DNA of 61,593 bases from positions 1 to 61,593 of the forward strand of contig JAEUWH010000102.1 of NCBI GenBank assembly GCA_016785955.1, read 5' to 3'. Below the pieces are notes generated by a model. It saw only the letters and a list, made by a program, of their open reading frames with translations, did no database searches and had not been told where the DNA came from. The translations under genes were made by a program, and so were the position numbers. Position 1 is the stretch's first letter. Every line of letters starts with the position of its first letter. Of this stretch, positions 45,835 through 55,676 are shown piece after piece. Origin of the DNA: Pseudobdellovibrionaceae bacterium (GTDB taxonomy: Bacteria > Bdellovibrionota > Bdellovibrionia > Bdellovibrionales > Bdellovibrionaceae).

Positions 45835-46770
45835 ATGCCAGAAAGTCTTTTGACAGGGCTTTCGGAGCAAGTTAGTTTTTTCATGATGTCTTTCGTATCG
45901 ATCTCTGACCTTTCTCTTCAGCAAGTCGAGTCCATCTTTATAAACTCCGACTTTTTTAAAACTAAAAATGCGAATCCTCTTCTTTCTGATGTGGTTGTAG
46001 CCAATGTTTTTTTCGAACCCAGCACACGCACGCGTATGAGTTTTGAAATGGCAGCACTGCGCTTGGGGGCAAAGTCGATTTTGTTTAACGGTAAAATCGG
46101 CTCTAGTCTGGAAAAAGAAGAAACGTATATAGATACGGTTCTGAATATCGCGGCCATGAAACCGGACATGATGGTGATCCGTTCTAATGATGAATTAAGT
46201 TTTACAGATTTGAAAGACCAAATCGACGTTCCTGTAATTAATGCGGGTTGGGGAACGAAAGGACATCCGACGCAAGCGCTACTGGACATCGCGACGTTGC
46301 GGGCGAAGAATCGCCCTATTGCGCGCGAAAAAATTCTGTTCATCGGAGACATTAAGCATTCTCGGGTGGTGTCTTCGCATTTGGAGCTGGCAAAAATTTT
46401 AAATTATGAAGTGGCCTTTTGTGGACCAGAGACTTTTTTGCCGCCGAATACATCGGTTAAAGTTTTTAGTAGTTTAAAAGACGGACTGGCGTGGGCGACT
46501 GCTGCCATTTTTTTAAGATTTCAGAAAGAGCGTCATCAGCCAAATTCTGGCGCGCCGGTGGCGACCAGTCCGTATCAGCTGAATGTGGAAACTTTAAAAC
46601 TCGTAAAAAATGAGTGTGTGATTATGCATCCCGGCCCGGTGAATTGGGGAGTCGAGATGACAGAAGATGTGTTGAAGGATCCACGATGTTTAATTTTGGA
46701 TCAAGTCAATCAGGGTGTTTATGTACGAATGGCGCTTATTTATTTAGTCGCTAAACGAGAGCTAGTTTAA
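45835..46770 (+). CDS. pyrB: Aspartate carbamoyltransferase catalytic chain
   Basis: 311 residues from ATG 45835 (AAGGG nine bases upstream); ATG 45883 (MMSFVSISDLSL) would give a more standard N-terminus. Carbamoyl-phosphate loop FFEPSTRTRMSFE, the 80s loop with GSSLEKEETYIDT, NAGWGTKGHPTQALLD, and HPGPVNWGVEM near the end. Commits carbamoyl phosphate to pyrimidine synthesis. No regulatory chain (pyrI) follows; carA starts 23 bases on. Confidence 0.94.
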   Translation: MPESLLTGLSEQVSFFMMSFVSISDLSLQQVESIFINSDFFKTKNANPLLSDVVVANVFFEPSTRTRMSFEMAALRLGAKSILFNGKIGSSLEKEETYIDTVLNIAAMKPDMMVIRSNDELSFTDLKDQIDVPVINAGWGTKGHPTQALLDIATLRAKNRPIAREKILFIGDIKHSRVVSSHLELAKILNYEVAFCGPETFLPPNTSVKVFSSLKDGLAWATAAIFLRFQKERHQPNSGAPVATSPYQLNVETLKLVKNECVIMHPGPVNWGVEMTEDVLKDPRCLILDQVNQGVYVRMALIYLVAKRELV

Positions 46771-46793
46771 CAAGAATACGAATGAGGTAGACA

Positions 46794-47897
46794 GTGAAAG
46801 GTTACTTGGTGCTTGAGTCCGGCGAAATGTACGAAGGAACACTTCTTAATTCAGCTCATGCCGGATCGACGAACTTTGAAAGAGCCGGCGAAGTGGTATT
46901 TAATACATCGAATACCGGTTACGAGGAAATTGCGACGGACCCGTCTTATTTTTCTCAGATTATTGTGATGACGGCGCCTCAACAAGGTAACTATGGTATT
47001 TCGAAAAGTTTTTGGGAATCAAATCAGATTCATATACAGGGATTTGTGGCTTTAGAAATTCAGAATTCTAAGCGTGAAAGTAGCTGGGTGGATCAGCTGG
47101 GAAACCATGGTGTTCCTTTGTTGTCAGGAATTGATACGCGTCATCTGACCATGCGTTTGCGGAGCGGCGGTACGCCTTGGGGGGCCATCGTTGCTGCTCA
47201 AAATCCCGCGCAGGCCAAAACCAAAGCTGATAAATTGATTCAAGAAAAACGCGTCATCGAGAAAGATTGGGTTTACGCGGTCAGTGCCAAAGATAGCCAA
47301 ATTTTAAAAGGCGAAAATGCTTCGGGCCCTCGGGTGGCGTTGTTGGATTTTGGAACCAAACAAAACATTGTGCGTCTGGCGCAAAAGTACGCGAAAGAAA
47401 TCAAAATCTTTAACAGTCGAGCTTCGTTCGAGGAAATCAGTTCTTACAATCCACAAGCGATATTATTAACGAACGGTCCTGGGGACCCCGCTGATGTAAA
47501 GATAGCCGTGGAAACGACTCGAGGTTTTATTGGCCGACGACCAATTTATGGGATTTGCATGGGTCATCAGATTCTGTGTTTGGCCTTGGGGGCGAAAACG
47601 TATAAGTTAAAATTTGGTCATCGTGGCAGCAACCATCCGATTAGGGATGAGGTCTTGAACGAAATTTATGTTTCTAGTCAGAATCATGGCTATGCTGTTG
47701 ATCCAAAAACACTACCGGCGGAGGTTAAGATCACCCACACTAATTTAAATGATCAGAGTGTGGCCGGTATTTACTGGAAAGAAAAAAGTATTTTAGGCAT
47801 TCAATACCATCCAGAGGCGTGTCCAGGGCCGCATGATGCGCAGGGATTGTTTCGTTTCTTTTTTGATGAAATGGTTGCCAGTTACAAATATGAGTAG
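46794..47897 (+). CDS. carA: Carbamoyl-phosphate synthase small chain
   Basis: 367 residues, GTG start with GAGG upstream. N-terminal CarA domain (VFNTSNTGYEEIATDPSYF, GIDTRHLTMRLR), C-terminal glutaminase with the nucleophile in IYGICMGHQIL (Met where most have Leu), and HHxx-type His in IQYHPEACPGPHDA. Supplies ammonia to CarB. Confidence 0.96.
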   Translation: MKGYLVLESGEMYEGTLLNSAHAGSTNFERAGEVVFNTSNTGYEEIATDPSYFSQIIVMTAPQQGNYGISKSFWESNQIHIQGFVALEIQNSKRESSWVDQLGNHGVPLLSGIDTRHLTMRLRSGGTPWGAIVAAQNPAQAKTKADKLIQEKRVIEKDWVYAVSAKDSQILKGENASGPRVALLDFGTKQNIVRLAQKYAKEIKIFNSRASFEEISSYNPQAILLTNGPGDPADVKIAVETTRGFIGRRPIYGICMGHQILCLALGAKTYKLKFGHRGSNHPIRDEVLNEIYVSSQNHGYAVDPKTLPAEVKITHTNLNDQSVAGIYWKEKSILGIQYHPEACPGPHDAQGLFRFFFDEMVASYKYE

Positions 47898-47915
47898 GCT
47901 AAAGGGAGCGATGTT

Positions 47916-48557
47916 ATGAATGATATCGAAAAACTAATAGAAAAGATTCTAAGCCATTTTGCCGGCAAAGATTTTGTGGATGAATTGGAAATGGCGAAGA
48001 AGGAATTTTTTGATCATGTGATTATGGATCCTGATCGCAATGACCAATATGAATTGCGGATGAATCAGTTTTTTGATTGGTATTTTTTCTCGCGCAAGTT
48101 ATCGAATTTTGGGCAAACGCCGCTTGAAGCATGTTTGCTGGTGCGCGAGTTACGATTTGTCGATTCTGAATTGGCACTGTTAAATGTCCTCAAGAAGAAT
48201 GTTCACTCGCTTTTCGAATTTGCAAAAATCAAAGGCAAGGATGTCTATATTCAGGACATTATCAAGAACAACAAAATTGTCGTCAAAGACTCAAATGTTT
48301 TGTTTGGATTTAATGAGGAAGAGATTTTTGAAGCCAGGCTGGTGCAATTCGATGGAAAGTGGATATTCCTAAAGGGATTTTGTTTTCACCCGTTTTCGGT
48401 CAAAAAAATTATTTTAACCGAAGTGAAGAAATTTAGAAAAAATACAGATTTAGATCCGGAGAGTTTTATCTTTCGCTTGATGAAAATGCGATACAAGTTT
48501 GAACAGTATAAGCACGTCAAGCCAGAGATGATTTATTCTCAGGAAGTTTTAGCTTAA
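47916..48557 (+). CDS. Unknown protein inside the carA-carB operon
   Basis: 213 residues, soluble, rich in Lys/Phe and without a signal peptide. It begins with an amphipathic helix (NDIEKLIEKILSHFAGKDF) and contains FFDWYFFSRKL and LEACLLVRELRF. The second half has a beta-rich part (EEEIFEARLVQFDGKWIFLKG). I recognise no family. It lies 18 bases after carA and 12 before carB, so it is co-transcribed with both subunits of one enzyme. A role tied to CPSase has no other support. Confidence 0.75.
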   Translation: MNDIEKLIEKILSHFAGKDFVDELEMAKKEFFDHVIMDPDRNDQYELRMNQFFDWYFFSRKLSNFGQTPLEACLLVRELRFVDSELALLNVLKKNVHSLFEFAKIKGKDVYIQDIIKNNKIVVKDSNVLFGFNEEEIFEARLVQFDGKWIFLKGFCFHPFSVKKIILTEVKKFRKNTDLDPESFIFRLMKMRYKFEQYKHVKPEMIYSQEVLA

Positions 48558-48569
48558 AGCGAGGAAAAG

Positions 48570-51500
48570 ATGCCAAAGAAGTCCAATCTGAAGAAAGTTT
48601 TAATCCTAGGCAGTGGTCCTATTGTGATTGGACAAGCCTGCGAGTTTGATTATTCGGGTACGCAGGCCTGCAAAGCGATCATGAAAGAAAACATCGATGT
48701 GGTTTTGGTGAACTCGAATCCTGCCACGATCATGACCGATCCCGAGATTGCGACGAAGACCTACATCGAACCTTTGAAAATTGAGTTTGTAGAAAAAATT
48801 ATTGAAAAAGAACGTCCCCAAGCGATTATTCCCACATTGGGCGGGCAGACCGCCCTGAACTTGGCGTTAGAGCTGCACGAAGCGGGCATATTGAAGAAAT
48901 GGAACGTCGAGCTGTTAGGCGCAACCCCGGACGTTATTAAAGCCGCAGAAGATCGTGAACTTTTTAGATCGATTTTAGATAAAGTGGGTGCCAAGTATCC
49001 CAAAAGTTATTTGGTTCGAACGTACGAGTACGGATTAGAAGTGGCCACGGAATTGGGGTATCCATTGATTTTGCGACCTAACTATACGTTGGGTGGTGGC
49101 GGTGGTGGGATCGCATATTCTCCGGAAGAATATCGTTCCATGATCATTAAAGCATTGCATGAGTCTCCGACCAGTGAGGTCTTGGTAGAAGAAAGTATTA
49201 TTGGTTGGAAAGAATACGAATTGGAAGTCATGCGTGATCACAAGGGAACATTTGTCGTGGTCTGTAATATCGAAAATTTGGATCCCTGTGGCGTTCACAC
49301 GGGGGACAGCATTACGATTGCCCCTCAGATGACATTGACGGATCAGCAGTATCAAGACATGCGCGATGAGGCGTACAAAATTATTAACCTTGTGGGCGTT
49401 CAAACAGGTGGCGCGAATATTCAATTTGCGGTGCATCCGACCACGGGTGAACGTGTCGTTATCGAAATGAATCCTCGGGTCAGTCGCTCGTCCGCTCTGG
49501 CCAGCAAAGCGACGGGATTTCCGATTGCGAAAATTGCGGCGTTATTGGCACTGGGATACTCGATGGATGAATTGAAGAATGATATCACGCGATCGACACC
49601 CTCCAGTTACGAACCAGCATTGGATTATGTAGTGACCAAGATTCCTAGGTTCGCGTTCGAAAAATTTCAAGGTTCAAAAGATTTACTGACCACGCAAATG
49701 AAAAGCGTGGGCGAAGTCATGGGGATTGGGCGTACCTTTAAAGAGTCTTTGATGAAGGCGTTGTTGTCATTAGAGTTCCATGCCGAAGGTATTCCAGATA
49801 TTGCGTACACCTCCGAGCAGCTTTCCTATCCCAACTCACAGCGGGTGTGGGCGTTGTTTCAAATCTTTCGTGATGGAAAATCGGTCGAAGAGGTCCAGGA
49901 TTTAACACAGATCAATCCTTGGTTCTTGGAGCAAATTCAAGAAATTGTGCAGTTTGAAAAACATTTTACAAAAAATTTTAAATTTGATGAAAGTAAAAAA
50001 GAAGAATCTGTGCAGGTGTTGTTGGATGCTAAACGTATGGGGTTTTCCGATGCTCGCATCGCCAAGTTATGTGGACGCAAGGAAAGTGAGATCTTGGCCT
50101 TGAGGCACAAGTGGGGGCTGCATCCCAAGTACAGTCGTGTCGATACGTGTGCCGCCGAGTTCGAATCAAATACTCCCTATTTATATTCTTCGTACTGGTC
50201 AATGAAGTCCGAGCTGCCTGCATTTGATAAGCCTGTGGCCATTATTGGCAGTGGACCGAATCGTATTGGGCAAGGCATCGAGTTTGACTACAGTTGCGTG
50301 CGTGGCGTGAAGGCTATTCAAAAGAATGGCATTCCGGTCATTATGATGAATTCAAATCCAGAAACGGTTTCAACGGACTATGACACCTCTGATTTATTAT
50401 TTTTTGAACCACTGACGGCCGAATGTGTATCCGAGGTTATGTGGGCGACGCAAGCGGCGGGATTTGTATCTCAGTTGGGGGGGCAGACGCCAATTAATAT
50501 AACGAAAAAACTTTTAAACAACGGTTTTCAGTTGCTAGGTTCAACGATGCGAACCATTGATTTAGCGGAAGATCGCGGTTTGTTCAGTGATATTTGCAAG
50601 CGCATCGGTTTGCAAATTCCAAAATCAGCGATGGTGGGTAGTTATTCAAAAGCGCTCGAGATGCAATCTCAAGTTGGCTTTCCGATGATTTGTCGGCCTA
50701 GTTTTGTTTTGGGTGGCCGTCGGATGGAAGTTTTAGAAAATCCCGATGAGTTAAAGTCTTATTTCGAGCGACATAAAGATTTTATATCTGATGATAAGCC
50801 GTGTTTGATGGACCAATTCTTGGACGGGGCGCTGGAAGTGGATGTGGATGTTGTTCGTGGTAAGGACTGGATTATTATCGGTGGAATCATCGAGCATATC
50901 GAGGCTGCGGGGGTTCATTCTGGGGACAGTATGGGGGTTATTCCGCCTCAGCGATTGAAAGACTCTACGTGTGACAAAATCGAAGAATTATCTCGCGTGC
51001 TTGCGAACGAACTAGAAATCGTTGGATTTATGAATTTACAAATGGCCATCAAAGACGATGTTATATACGTGTTAGAGGCAAATCCTCGTAGCTCGCGATC
51101 CGTTCCATTTATTGCCAAAGCCACGGGTATTCCATTGATTGATCTGGGTGTCGAAGCCATCTTGGGTAAATCAAAAAAAGAAATGCAATTAGATAAGTAC
51201 AATTGGCGAAATATCTCTAATGTGTGCGTGAAGGGTGTGGTGTTTCCATTTAAAAAATTTTCGGAGTCAGATTCTATTTTAGGTCCCGAAATGAAATCCA
51301 CAGGCGAGTCCATGGGGCGAGGCAGTGACTATTCCGAAGCGTTGATGAAGGCATTTCTTTCGAGTCACGTAAAACTGCCATCCAAAGGCGAAGTGTTTTT
51401 CTCGTTAAGAGAAAAAGACAAAGACTTTCTTATTCCCATTGCGCGTGAAATGCAAAAAATGGGTTACCAACTATCGGCAACGACGGGAACGGCGGCGTAT

Positions 51501-51764
51501 TTTAATGAAAATGGATTGGAGTGTATTTCGTTGAAGAAGGTCCATGAAGGGCGTCCACACTGTGTGGATCATATCCGCAAAGGGAACGTGTCATTGGTGA
51601 TTAACACGACGACGGGTCGACAGGCGATTGAGGCCAGTTTTGATATTCGTCGGGCGTGTATTGATTACAGTATTCCGTGCATTACCGAAAGTGATGCGGC
51701 GGTGGCATTTTTGATTGCTTTGAAAAAGCGTAATGAAGGCTCATTTGATGTTACAAATTTGTAG
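48570..51764 (+). CDS. carB: Carbamoyl-phosphate synthase large chain
   Basis: 1064 residues, the normal size, GAGGAAAAG Shine-Dalgarno. Two ATP-grasp halves: [17 protein letters not shown] near the start and [17 protein letters not shown] near residue 560; [15 protein letters not shown] in the first grasp domain, [13 protein letters not shown] in the second. The C-terminal allosteric MGS-like domain (about 935-1064) is present. Last 17 bases overlap the next gene's start. Confidence 0.97.
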   Translation: MPKKSNLKKVLILGSGPIVIGQACEFDYSGTQACKAIMKENIDVVLVNSNPATIMTDPEIATKTYIEPLKIEFVEKIIEKERPQAIIPTLGGQTALNLALELHEAGILKKWNVELLGATPDVIKAAEDRELFRSILDKVGAKYPKSYLVRTYEYGLEVATELGYPLILRPNYTLGGGGGGIAYSPEEYRSMIIKALHESPTSEVLVEESIIGWKEYELEVMRDHKGTFVVVCNIENLDPCGVHTGDSITIAPQMTLTDQQYQDMRDEAYKIINLVGVQTGGANIQFAVHPTTGERVVIEMNPRVSRSSALASKATGFPIAKIAALLALGYSMDELKNDITRSTPSSYEPALDYVVTKIPRFAFEKFQGSKDLLTTQMKSVGEVMGIGRTFKESLMKALLSLEFHAEGIPDIAYTSEQLSYPNSQRVWALFQIFRDGKSVEEVQDLTQINPWFLEQIQEIVQFEKHFTKNFKFDESKKEESVQVLLDAKRMGFSDARIAKLCGRKESEILALRHKWGLHPKYSRVDTCAAEFESNTPYLYSSYWSMKSELPAFDKPVAIIGSGPNRIGQGIEFDYSCVRGVKAIQKNGIPVIMMNSNPETVSTDYDTSDLLFFEPLTAECVSEVMWATQAAGFVSQLGGQTPINITKKLLNNGFQLLGSTMRTIDLAEDRGLFSDICKRIGLQIPKSAMVGSYSKALEMQSQVGFPMICRPSFVLGGRRMEVLENPDELKSYFERHKDFISDDKPCLMDQFLDGALEVDVDVVRGKDWIIIGGIIEHIEAAGVHSGDSMGVIPPQRLKDSTCDKIEELSRVLANELEIVGFMNLQMAIKDDVIYVLEANPRSSRSVPFIAKATGIPLIDLGVEAILGKSKKEMQLDKYNWRNISNVCVKGVVFPFKKFSESDSILGPEMKSTGESMGRGSDYSEALMKAFLSSHVKLPSKGEVFFSLREKDKDFLIPIAREMQKMGYQLSATTGTAAYFNENGLECISLKKVHEGRPHCVDHIRKGNVSLVINTTTGRQAIEASFDIRRACIDYSIPCITESDAAVAFLIALKKRNEGSFDVTNL

Positions 51765-52632
51765 AATATTCGTCGCATTTATTTTTTCGGTGGCTTTCGC
51801 TAGTGTTTTATATGCCACCGAACAACCGGAAGAAATTACGATCGGGGTCATTCCGGGAGGTAATCCTTCGTTGATAAAACAACAAGGGGTGGCCTTTGCG
51901 CAGGATCTTCAGCAAATCATCAAGATCAAAACCAATATTTATATTTCTAAAGATTACAATACGCTGATCGAAGCCATGAAGGAAAAGAAAGTCGATTTTG
52001 CTTTTTTAACGGCGTTGTCGTTTGTCTACGCGGAAAAAACAGCGCAGGCAAAGGTATTGCTTAAAAAGGTTTATCAAGAACCTTTTTATTATGCGGCGTT
52101 GGTGGTTCTAAGTAGCAGCAAAATAGAAAGATTTGTAGATCTCAAAGGTAAGAAGATCGCTTATGTCGACAGTAAATCCACGTCGGGTTATTTGTATCCA
52201 AAAGCTCATCTAAAGAAAATGAACTTTTTGGATACGGATTTCAAGCACGTGGTTTATTCGGGAAACCATTCCCAATCCGTACAAATGTTGGAAGAGGGAA
52301 AGGTCGATGTGATCGCCGTTTTTAGTGATGATGCCAAAGGCATCGCCGGGGCATGGACTAAATTTGGTAAATTAGACAAGAAAAAATACAAAGTTTTATG
52401 GGTCAGCGACCCCGTGCCATCGGATCCGTTGACGGTTCGTCAAGGTTTCTATGATCAATACCCGAATGTATCTCATATGGTCATGGTGGGGATTATTGAT
52501 ATTTTTGAAAAACCGGAAAACAAAGGTAAGTATTCCGAGATTTTAGGAAGTAAAAGTTTGATGCCGGCAACGAGCCGTCAATATGATCCTGTTCGGGATG
52601 TAATAAAAAATTTGAATATTCAAATCAATTAG
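51748..52632 (+). CDS. PhnD-like periplasmic substrate-binding protein
   Basis: 294 residues from ATG 51748 (AAGG eight bases upstream inside carB); ATG 51733 is the longer choice. Signal peptide ends near LYATEQ. Phosphate/phosphonate-binding family (PhnD/TauA-like): [64 protein letters not shown]. It would capture an anion-type ligand. Its neighbours are an ABC-2 type ATPase and permease, not an importer of the PhnCE kind, so ligand and partnership are open. Confidence 0.8.
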   Translation: MLQICRIFVAFIFSVAFASVLYATEQPEEITIGVIPGGNPSLIKQQGVAFAQDLQQIIKIKTNIYISKDYNTLIEAMKEKKVDFAFLTALSFVYAEKTAQAKVLLKKVYQEPFYYAALVVLSSSKIERFVDLKGKKIAYVDSKSTSGYLYPKAHLKKMNFLDTDFKHVVYSGNHSQSVQMLEEGKVDVIAVFSDDAKGIAGAWTKFGKLDKKKYKVLWVSDPVPSDPLTVRQGFYDQYPNVSHMVMVGIIDIFEKPENKGKYSEILGSKSLMPATSRQYDPVRDVIKNLNIQIN

Positions 52633-52639
52633 CTATAAT
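52612..52639 (+). promoter_or_regulatory. Candidate sigma-70 promoter for the ABC exporter genes
   Basis: TTGAAT, 16 bases, perfect TATAAT (52634-52639). The ATG follows six bases later with no Shine-Dalgarno, so the predicted transcript starts at or next to the ATG (leaderless). Confidence 0.5.
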
Positions 52640-52645
52640 TTTTTT

Positions 52646-53398
52646 ATGAGCGCTATTGAAAATGCAATTGAAGTAAAAAATTTAAACAAATCATTTAGAA
52701 AATCTGTTTTTGAAAAAAGTAAACATATTTTAAAAAATGTTTCGTTCGATATACCTAAAAATAAGACGACGGGATTTGTGGGGAACAACGGTTCGGGTAA
52801 GACCACAAGTATTAAATGTATTTTCGAATTTATTTTTAAAGACTCAGGCGATGTTAAATTTTTTAATCAGGAAATGGGGCCTGCCGTTCGTCGAAGAATT
52901 GGCTATTTGCCAGAGCGTCCGTATTTGTACGAGTTCTTAACAGCTGAAGAGTTTTTAAAATTTCATTTGAGCCTTAGCGGTATTCATTTGCAAGGAGCTG
53001 CGTTGAACGCGCTGATTGACGAAACTTTACACAAAGTTGGGTTGTTAGAGGCTAAAAAGAAGGCTTTACGTAGTTTTTCAAAAGGTATGCTGCAACGAGC
53101 CGGCTTGGCTCAAGCATTGATTCATAAGCCCGAAATTTTGATATTGGACGAGCCGATGTCGGGTTTAGACCCTGATGGGCGCTTGATGGTCAAAGATATC
53201 CTAAGGGAAGAAAAGAAAAAAGGTATTACAATTTTTTTCAGCAGTCACTTGCTACAGGATATGGAAGAGCTTTGTGATCACCTGGTCGCGATTCATGGCG
53301 GGGAAATAATTTACAATAGCGATTTGAAATCTTTTATGAGTCAGTTCCCATCGCTAGAAGAGGCCTTCCGTAGTAAGCAAAAGGAAGTGCAAAAATGA
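52646..53398 (+). CDS. ABC transporter ATP-binding protein (ABC-2/CcmA type)
   Basis: 250 residues. Walker A GNNGSGKTTSIK, signature LRSFSKGMLQRAGLAQAL, Walker B ILILDEPMSGLDPDG, H-loop FSSHLLQDMEE. YLPERPYLYEFLTAEEFL is the typical Q-loop area of ABC-2 (NosF/CcmA/drug exporter) ATPases. Overlaps the permease gene (ATGA). No Shine-Dalgarno ahead of the ATG. Confidence 0.9.
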   Translation: MSAIENAIEVKNLNKSFRKSVFEKSKHILKNVSFDIPKNKTTGFVGNNGSGKTTSIKCIFEFIFKDSGDVKFFNQEMGPAVRRRIGYLPERPYLYEFLTAEEFLKFHLSLSGIHLQGAALNALIDETLHKVGLLEAKKKALRSFSKGMLQRAGLAQALIHKPEILILDEPMSGLDPDGRLMVKDILREEKKKGITIFFSSHLLQDMEELCDHLVAIHGGEIIYNSDLKSFMSQFPSLEEAFRSKQKEVQK

Positions 53399-54156
53399 GA
53401 GCGATATATACTATTGCGCTAACAACACTTCGAGAGTTAATTCGTGAAAAATTATTTATCGTGATTTTCTTTTTAGCGATTGGGCTTCTGTTCATAAGCG
53501 TGGCGTTGAGTAATTTGTCGATCTGGGAATTTCAACGTATTCTGGCAGACTTGTCTTTATCCTCAATGGAATTCACGGCATTGGGAATCGCTTTGTTTTC
53601 GGGTTCTTACATGATTTACAAAGAAATTGAAAAGCAAACGTGTTTGCTTTTACTTTCTAAACCGATCAGTCGCCGACAATTTATTTTAGGAAAATTTTGT
53701 GGGTTGAGCCTGCTGCTGCTGCTTACATTGCTGGCGTTAACTGTTTTGATGAATATTATTTTACTTGAGCCCGAGTATATACTGAATTCATTTATGATCA
53801 TGCTGAATATTTATTTAAAGGTCTTAGTCATATTGGCATTAGTATTTTTATTGTCGGTATACATCAGACCCGTTATTAGTTTGTTATTTGGGTTCAGTTT
53901 TTATTTATATTCTCATGGTATTAACAGTGTTGAATTTTTAATAAAGAAAACCAATGACGACAATTTAATTGCTATTCACAAAGTTTTAGAAACAATTAGT
54001 CCTCAGTTTTTTCGATTTAACTGGAAGAATTATTATTTTCTTAAAGATGCGCCGGATATGAATAGTTTCGTCATTATGACTAGCTATTTTATTCTTTGGA
54101 TTGTATTTCTAATGATCTTTGCCGTTCGTGGGTTCAACAAACGAGATATTGTCTAG
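53395..54156 (+). CDS. ABC-2 type transporter permease
   Basis: 253 residues with about six membrane helices. TLRELIREKLFIVIFFLAIG at the N-terminus and EKQTCLLLLSKPISRRQFILGKF between helices 2 and 3 are typical of NosY/ABC-2 permeases. Works with the preceding ATPase, probably exporting or inserting a substrate across the inner membrane. Its stop shares CTAG with the stop of the convergent lipoprotein gene. Confidence 0.88.
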   Translation: MRAIYTIALTTLRELIREKLFIVIFFLAIGLLFISVALSNLSIWEFQRILADLSLSSMEFTALGIALFSGSYMIYKEIEKQTCLLLLSKPISRRQFILGKFCGLSLLLLLTLLALTVLMNIILLEPEYILNSFMIMLNIYLKVLVILALVFLLSVYIRPVISLLFGFSFYLYSHGINSVEFLIKKTNDDNLIAIHKVLETISPQFFRFNWKNYYFLKDAPDMNSFVIMTSYFILWIVFLMIFAVRGFNKRDIV

Positions 54157-54713
54157 TTTTGGTTAGAATCGCAAAAATTAAGGTTTTCATTTACGATTCC
54201 TTTGCATTTATTTGTTGCGCAGAGAGTGCCAGTTTTTTCGACAAAGGCCTTGCAGTCTTTGTTGTCGTTGCATTGGCTAGATTCCTGGTTGACTAGTGAA
54301 ATGCATACATTATTTGTACCACACTTTTCTGGAAGATTTGATATCAGAGCACGACAGATTTCATCCGGGCAAAGTTCTTCGCGTTCGGCAAGAATAGCTT
54401 TGCATGTCGGAGTTTCACATTGAAATTCTTGTTCTTTAAGCATAGCTGTGCAGTCTTTTGTTTTGCAGTGAATCGGATTCTGCTGAGCATAGCCTTTACA
54501 ATCTTGCGCGTCCATTCCACCAAATCCAGAATCTTTGATCAATTTATATTTTAGGTAGGTTTCTAACATTTTATTTGATGCTGAATTTGTTTTTTTTGAA
54601 AAAATAATTTTGCTAGTAATACTAGATGGCTCTCGCTGAATTTCAGAAGGTGTTCCAGCACAGGCCGTAAGAAATATGAGGGCAGTTAAAACACTAAATA
54701 AAATTAGTTTCAT
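54153..54713 (-). CDS. Lipoprotein with seven C-x10-C repeats
   Basis: 186 residues. Signal peptide with lipobox LTAC (Cys 18). After a ~50-residue linker, residues 72-181 contain 14 Cys in seven units of Cys-x10-Cys joined by 4-5 residues (Cys 72/83, 88/99, 104/115, 120/131, 137/148, 154/165, 170/181). Each unit is predicted helical (for example CKAILAEREELC), suggesting a stack of short disulfide-linked hairpins outside the cell membrane. I know no named family. It is divergent from pilD and convergent with the ABC permease. Confidence 0.75.
   Translation of the reverse strand: MKLILFSVLTALIFLTACAGTPSEIQREPSSITSKIIFSKKTNSASNKMLETYLKYKLIKDSGFGGMDAQDCKGYAQQNPIHCKTKDCTAMLKEQEFQCETPTCKAILAEREELCPDEICRALISNLPEKCGTNNVCISLVNQESSQCNDNKDCKAFVEKTGTLCATNKCKGIVNENLNFCDSNQN
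54171..54500 (-). repeat. Seven 16-17-residue Cys repeats in the lipoprotein
   Basis: The coding segment for residues 72-181 repeats a C-x10-C-x(4,5) pattern exactly seven times. Spacing inside each pair is invariant; only the joining loop varies (4 or 5 residues). Confidence 0.85.
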
Positions 54714-54738
54714 ATTTATTAGGATACATGCTTATAAT
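54709..54738 (+). promoter_or_regulatory. Candidate sigma-70 promoter for pilD
   Basis: TTCATA (4 of 6), 18 bases, perfect TATAAT (54733-54738). ATG 54745 follows six bases after the -10 box and has no Shine-Dalgarno, a leaderless arrangement identical to that of the ABC ATPase gene. Confidence 0.5.
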
Positions 54739-54744
54739 CTAAAA

Positions 54745-55548
54745 ATGATAAACGATATTATGGCCCTACCGACTGAAGTCCAGTATTTCTTCATTTTTCT
54801 TATCGGTGCGATTTTAGGAAGTTTTGCCAACGTTATAATATACAGAATGCCTCAAGATCTTTCGATCGTTAAGCCGGGTTCACATTGTTATCAATGTAAA
54901 AAACCAATTCTTTGGTATGACAATATTCCTATTTTTACTTGGTTTGTTTTGCGGGGTAAATGTCGAAACTGTGGTGCCAAATTTTCGTTGAGATACCCAT
55001 TCGTTGAATTTTTGACAGGCCTTTTGTTTTTACTTAGTTTTCATTTTATTGGATACAAGTGGTTCTTGCTTGAGGTTTTAATTTACCAATTTGGTATTGT
55101 TGTATGTAGTTTTATAGATTTTGATCACATGATTTTACCTGATGAGTTTACCATTGGTGGAACAATCATAGCCTTACTGGGGGCATGGTTAAATCCAGAA
55201 CGGCAATTTTTGGAAGCCTTGATAGGAATGATTTTTGGCGGCGGCTTTTTGTGGTTCATGGCATACGCATACTATTTAATTTCTAAGAATGAAGGTATGG
55301 GTGGTGGTGATATCAAATTACTTGCATGGATCGGAGCCTTGTTGGGATGGAAAGCGATTCCATTTGTAATTATGGTCTCTGCCATCAGTGGTTCCATGAT
55401 TGGAATTCTTATCGCGCTAAAAAGTAAAGATGGTCTTAAGACGGCAATTCCATTCGGTCCTTATCTGGCCTTTAGTGGGGTTTTATACATCTTTGGTGGT
55501 CATGAATGGGCAATTCAGTACTTTAATTTGTTTTTACCTGGATTTTGA
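54745..55548 (+). CDS. pilD: Prepilin peptidase / N-methyltransferase
   Basis: 267 residues from ATG 54745; ATG 54760 (MALPTEVQYF) is equally plausible, and the frame upstream overlaps the divergent lipoprotein gene. Cleaves and methylates type IV prepilins. Two CxxC pairs (HCYQCKK, GKCRNCG) bind zinc; the aspartyl protease sites are in FIDFDHMILPDEF and MGGGDIKLL (G-x-G-D). About seven to eight membrane helices. pilMNOPQ follow, although an extra promoter lies between. Confidence 0.92.
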   Translation: MINDIMALPTEVQYFFIFLIGAILGSFANVIIYRMPQDLSIVKPGSHCYQCKKPILWYDNIPIFTWFVLRGKCRNCGAKFSLRYPFVEFLTGLLFLLSFHFIGYKWFLLEVLIYQFGIVVCSFIDFDHMILPDEFTIGGTIIALLGAWLNPERQFLEALIGMIFGGGFLWFMAYAYYLISKNEGMGGGDIKLLAWIGALLGWKAIPFVIMVSAISGSMIGILIALKSKDGLKTAIPFGPYLAFSGVLYIFGGHEWAIQYFNLFLPGF

Positions 55549-55561
55549 ACCTGTAGGTGAT

Positions 55562-55590
55562 TTGACTCTTACATAAGGCCATTTAATATT
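55562..55590 (+). promoter_or_regulatory. Candidate promoter for pilMNOPQ
   Basis: TTGACT, then TAATAT at 16 bases or AATATT at 17 (each 4 of 6). Either predicts a start at 55596-55597, exactly where the long inverted repeat begins. Confidence 0.4.
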
Positions 55591-55596
55591 TAAACA

Positions 55597-55676
55597 AGAG
55601 CCTATCCTAATAAGTCGTGATCACTTGTTGTTTATCTCCAACGTACCGGGGTCGACGGCTTATTCGGATAGGTTCT
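55597..55676 (+). ncRNA. Long-stem structured leader of pilM
   Basis: The arms 55597-55614 and 55659-55676 pair over 18 positions with one mismatch and one G-U. The 44-base interior contains a GTTG/CAAC hairpin (55627-55642). The pilM Shine-Dalgarno (AAAAGG) starts right after the stem and the ATG is ten bases downstream. It may control translation or mRNA stability; a small transposon-like element with inverted ends is the alternative, though no target duplication is obvious. Confidence 0.5.

Noticed and set aside
49035-49436. 133-codon minus-strand frame opposite carB
   Set aside because: It runs antisense to an ATP-grasp domain with strong conservation; no Shine-Dalgarno.
55615-55658. c-di-GMP (GEMM) riboswitch before pilM
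   Set aside because: The conserved GEMM joining and receptor sequences are absent from this interior region.
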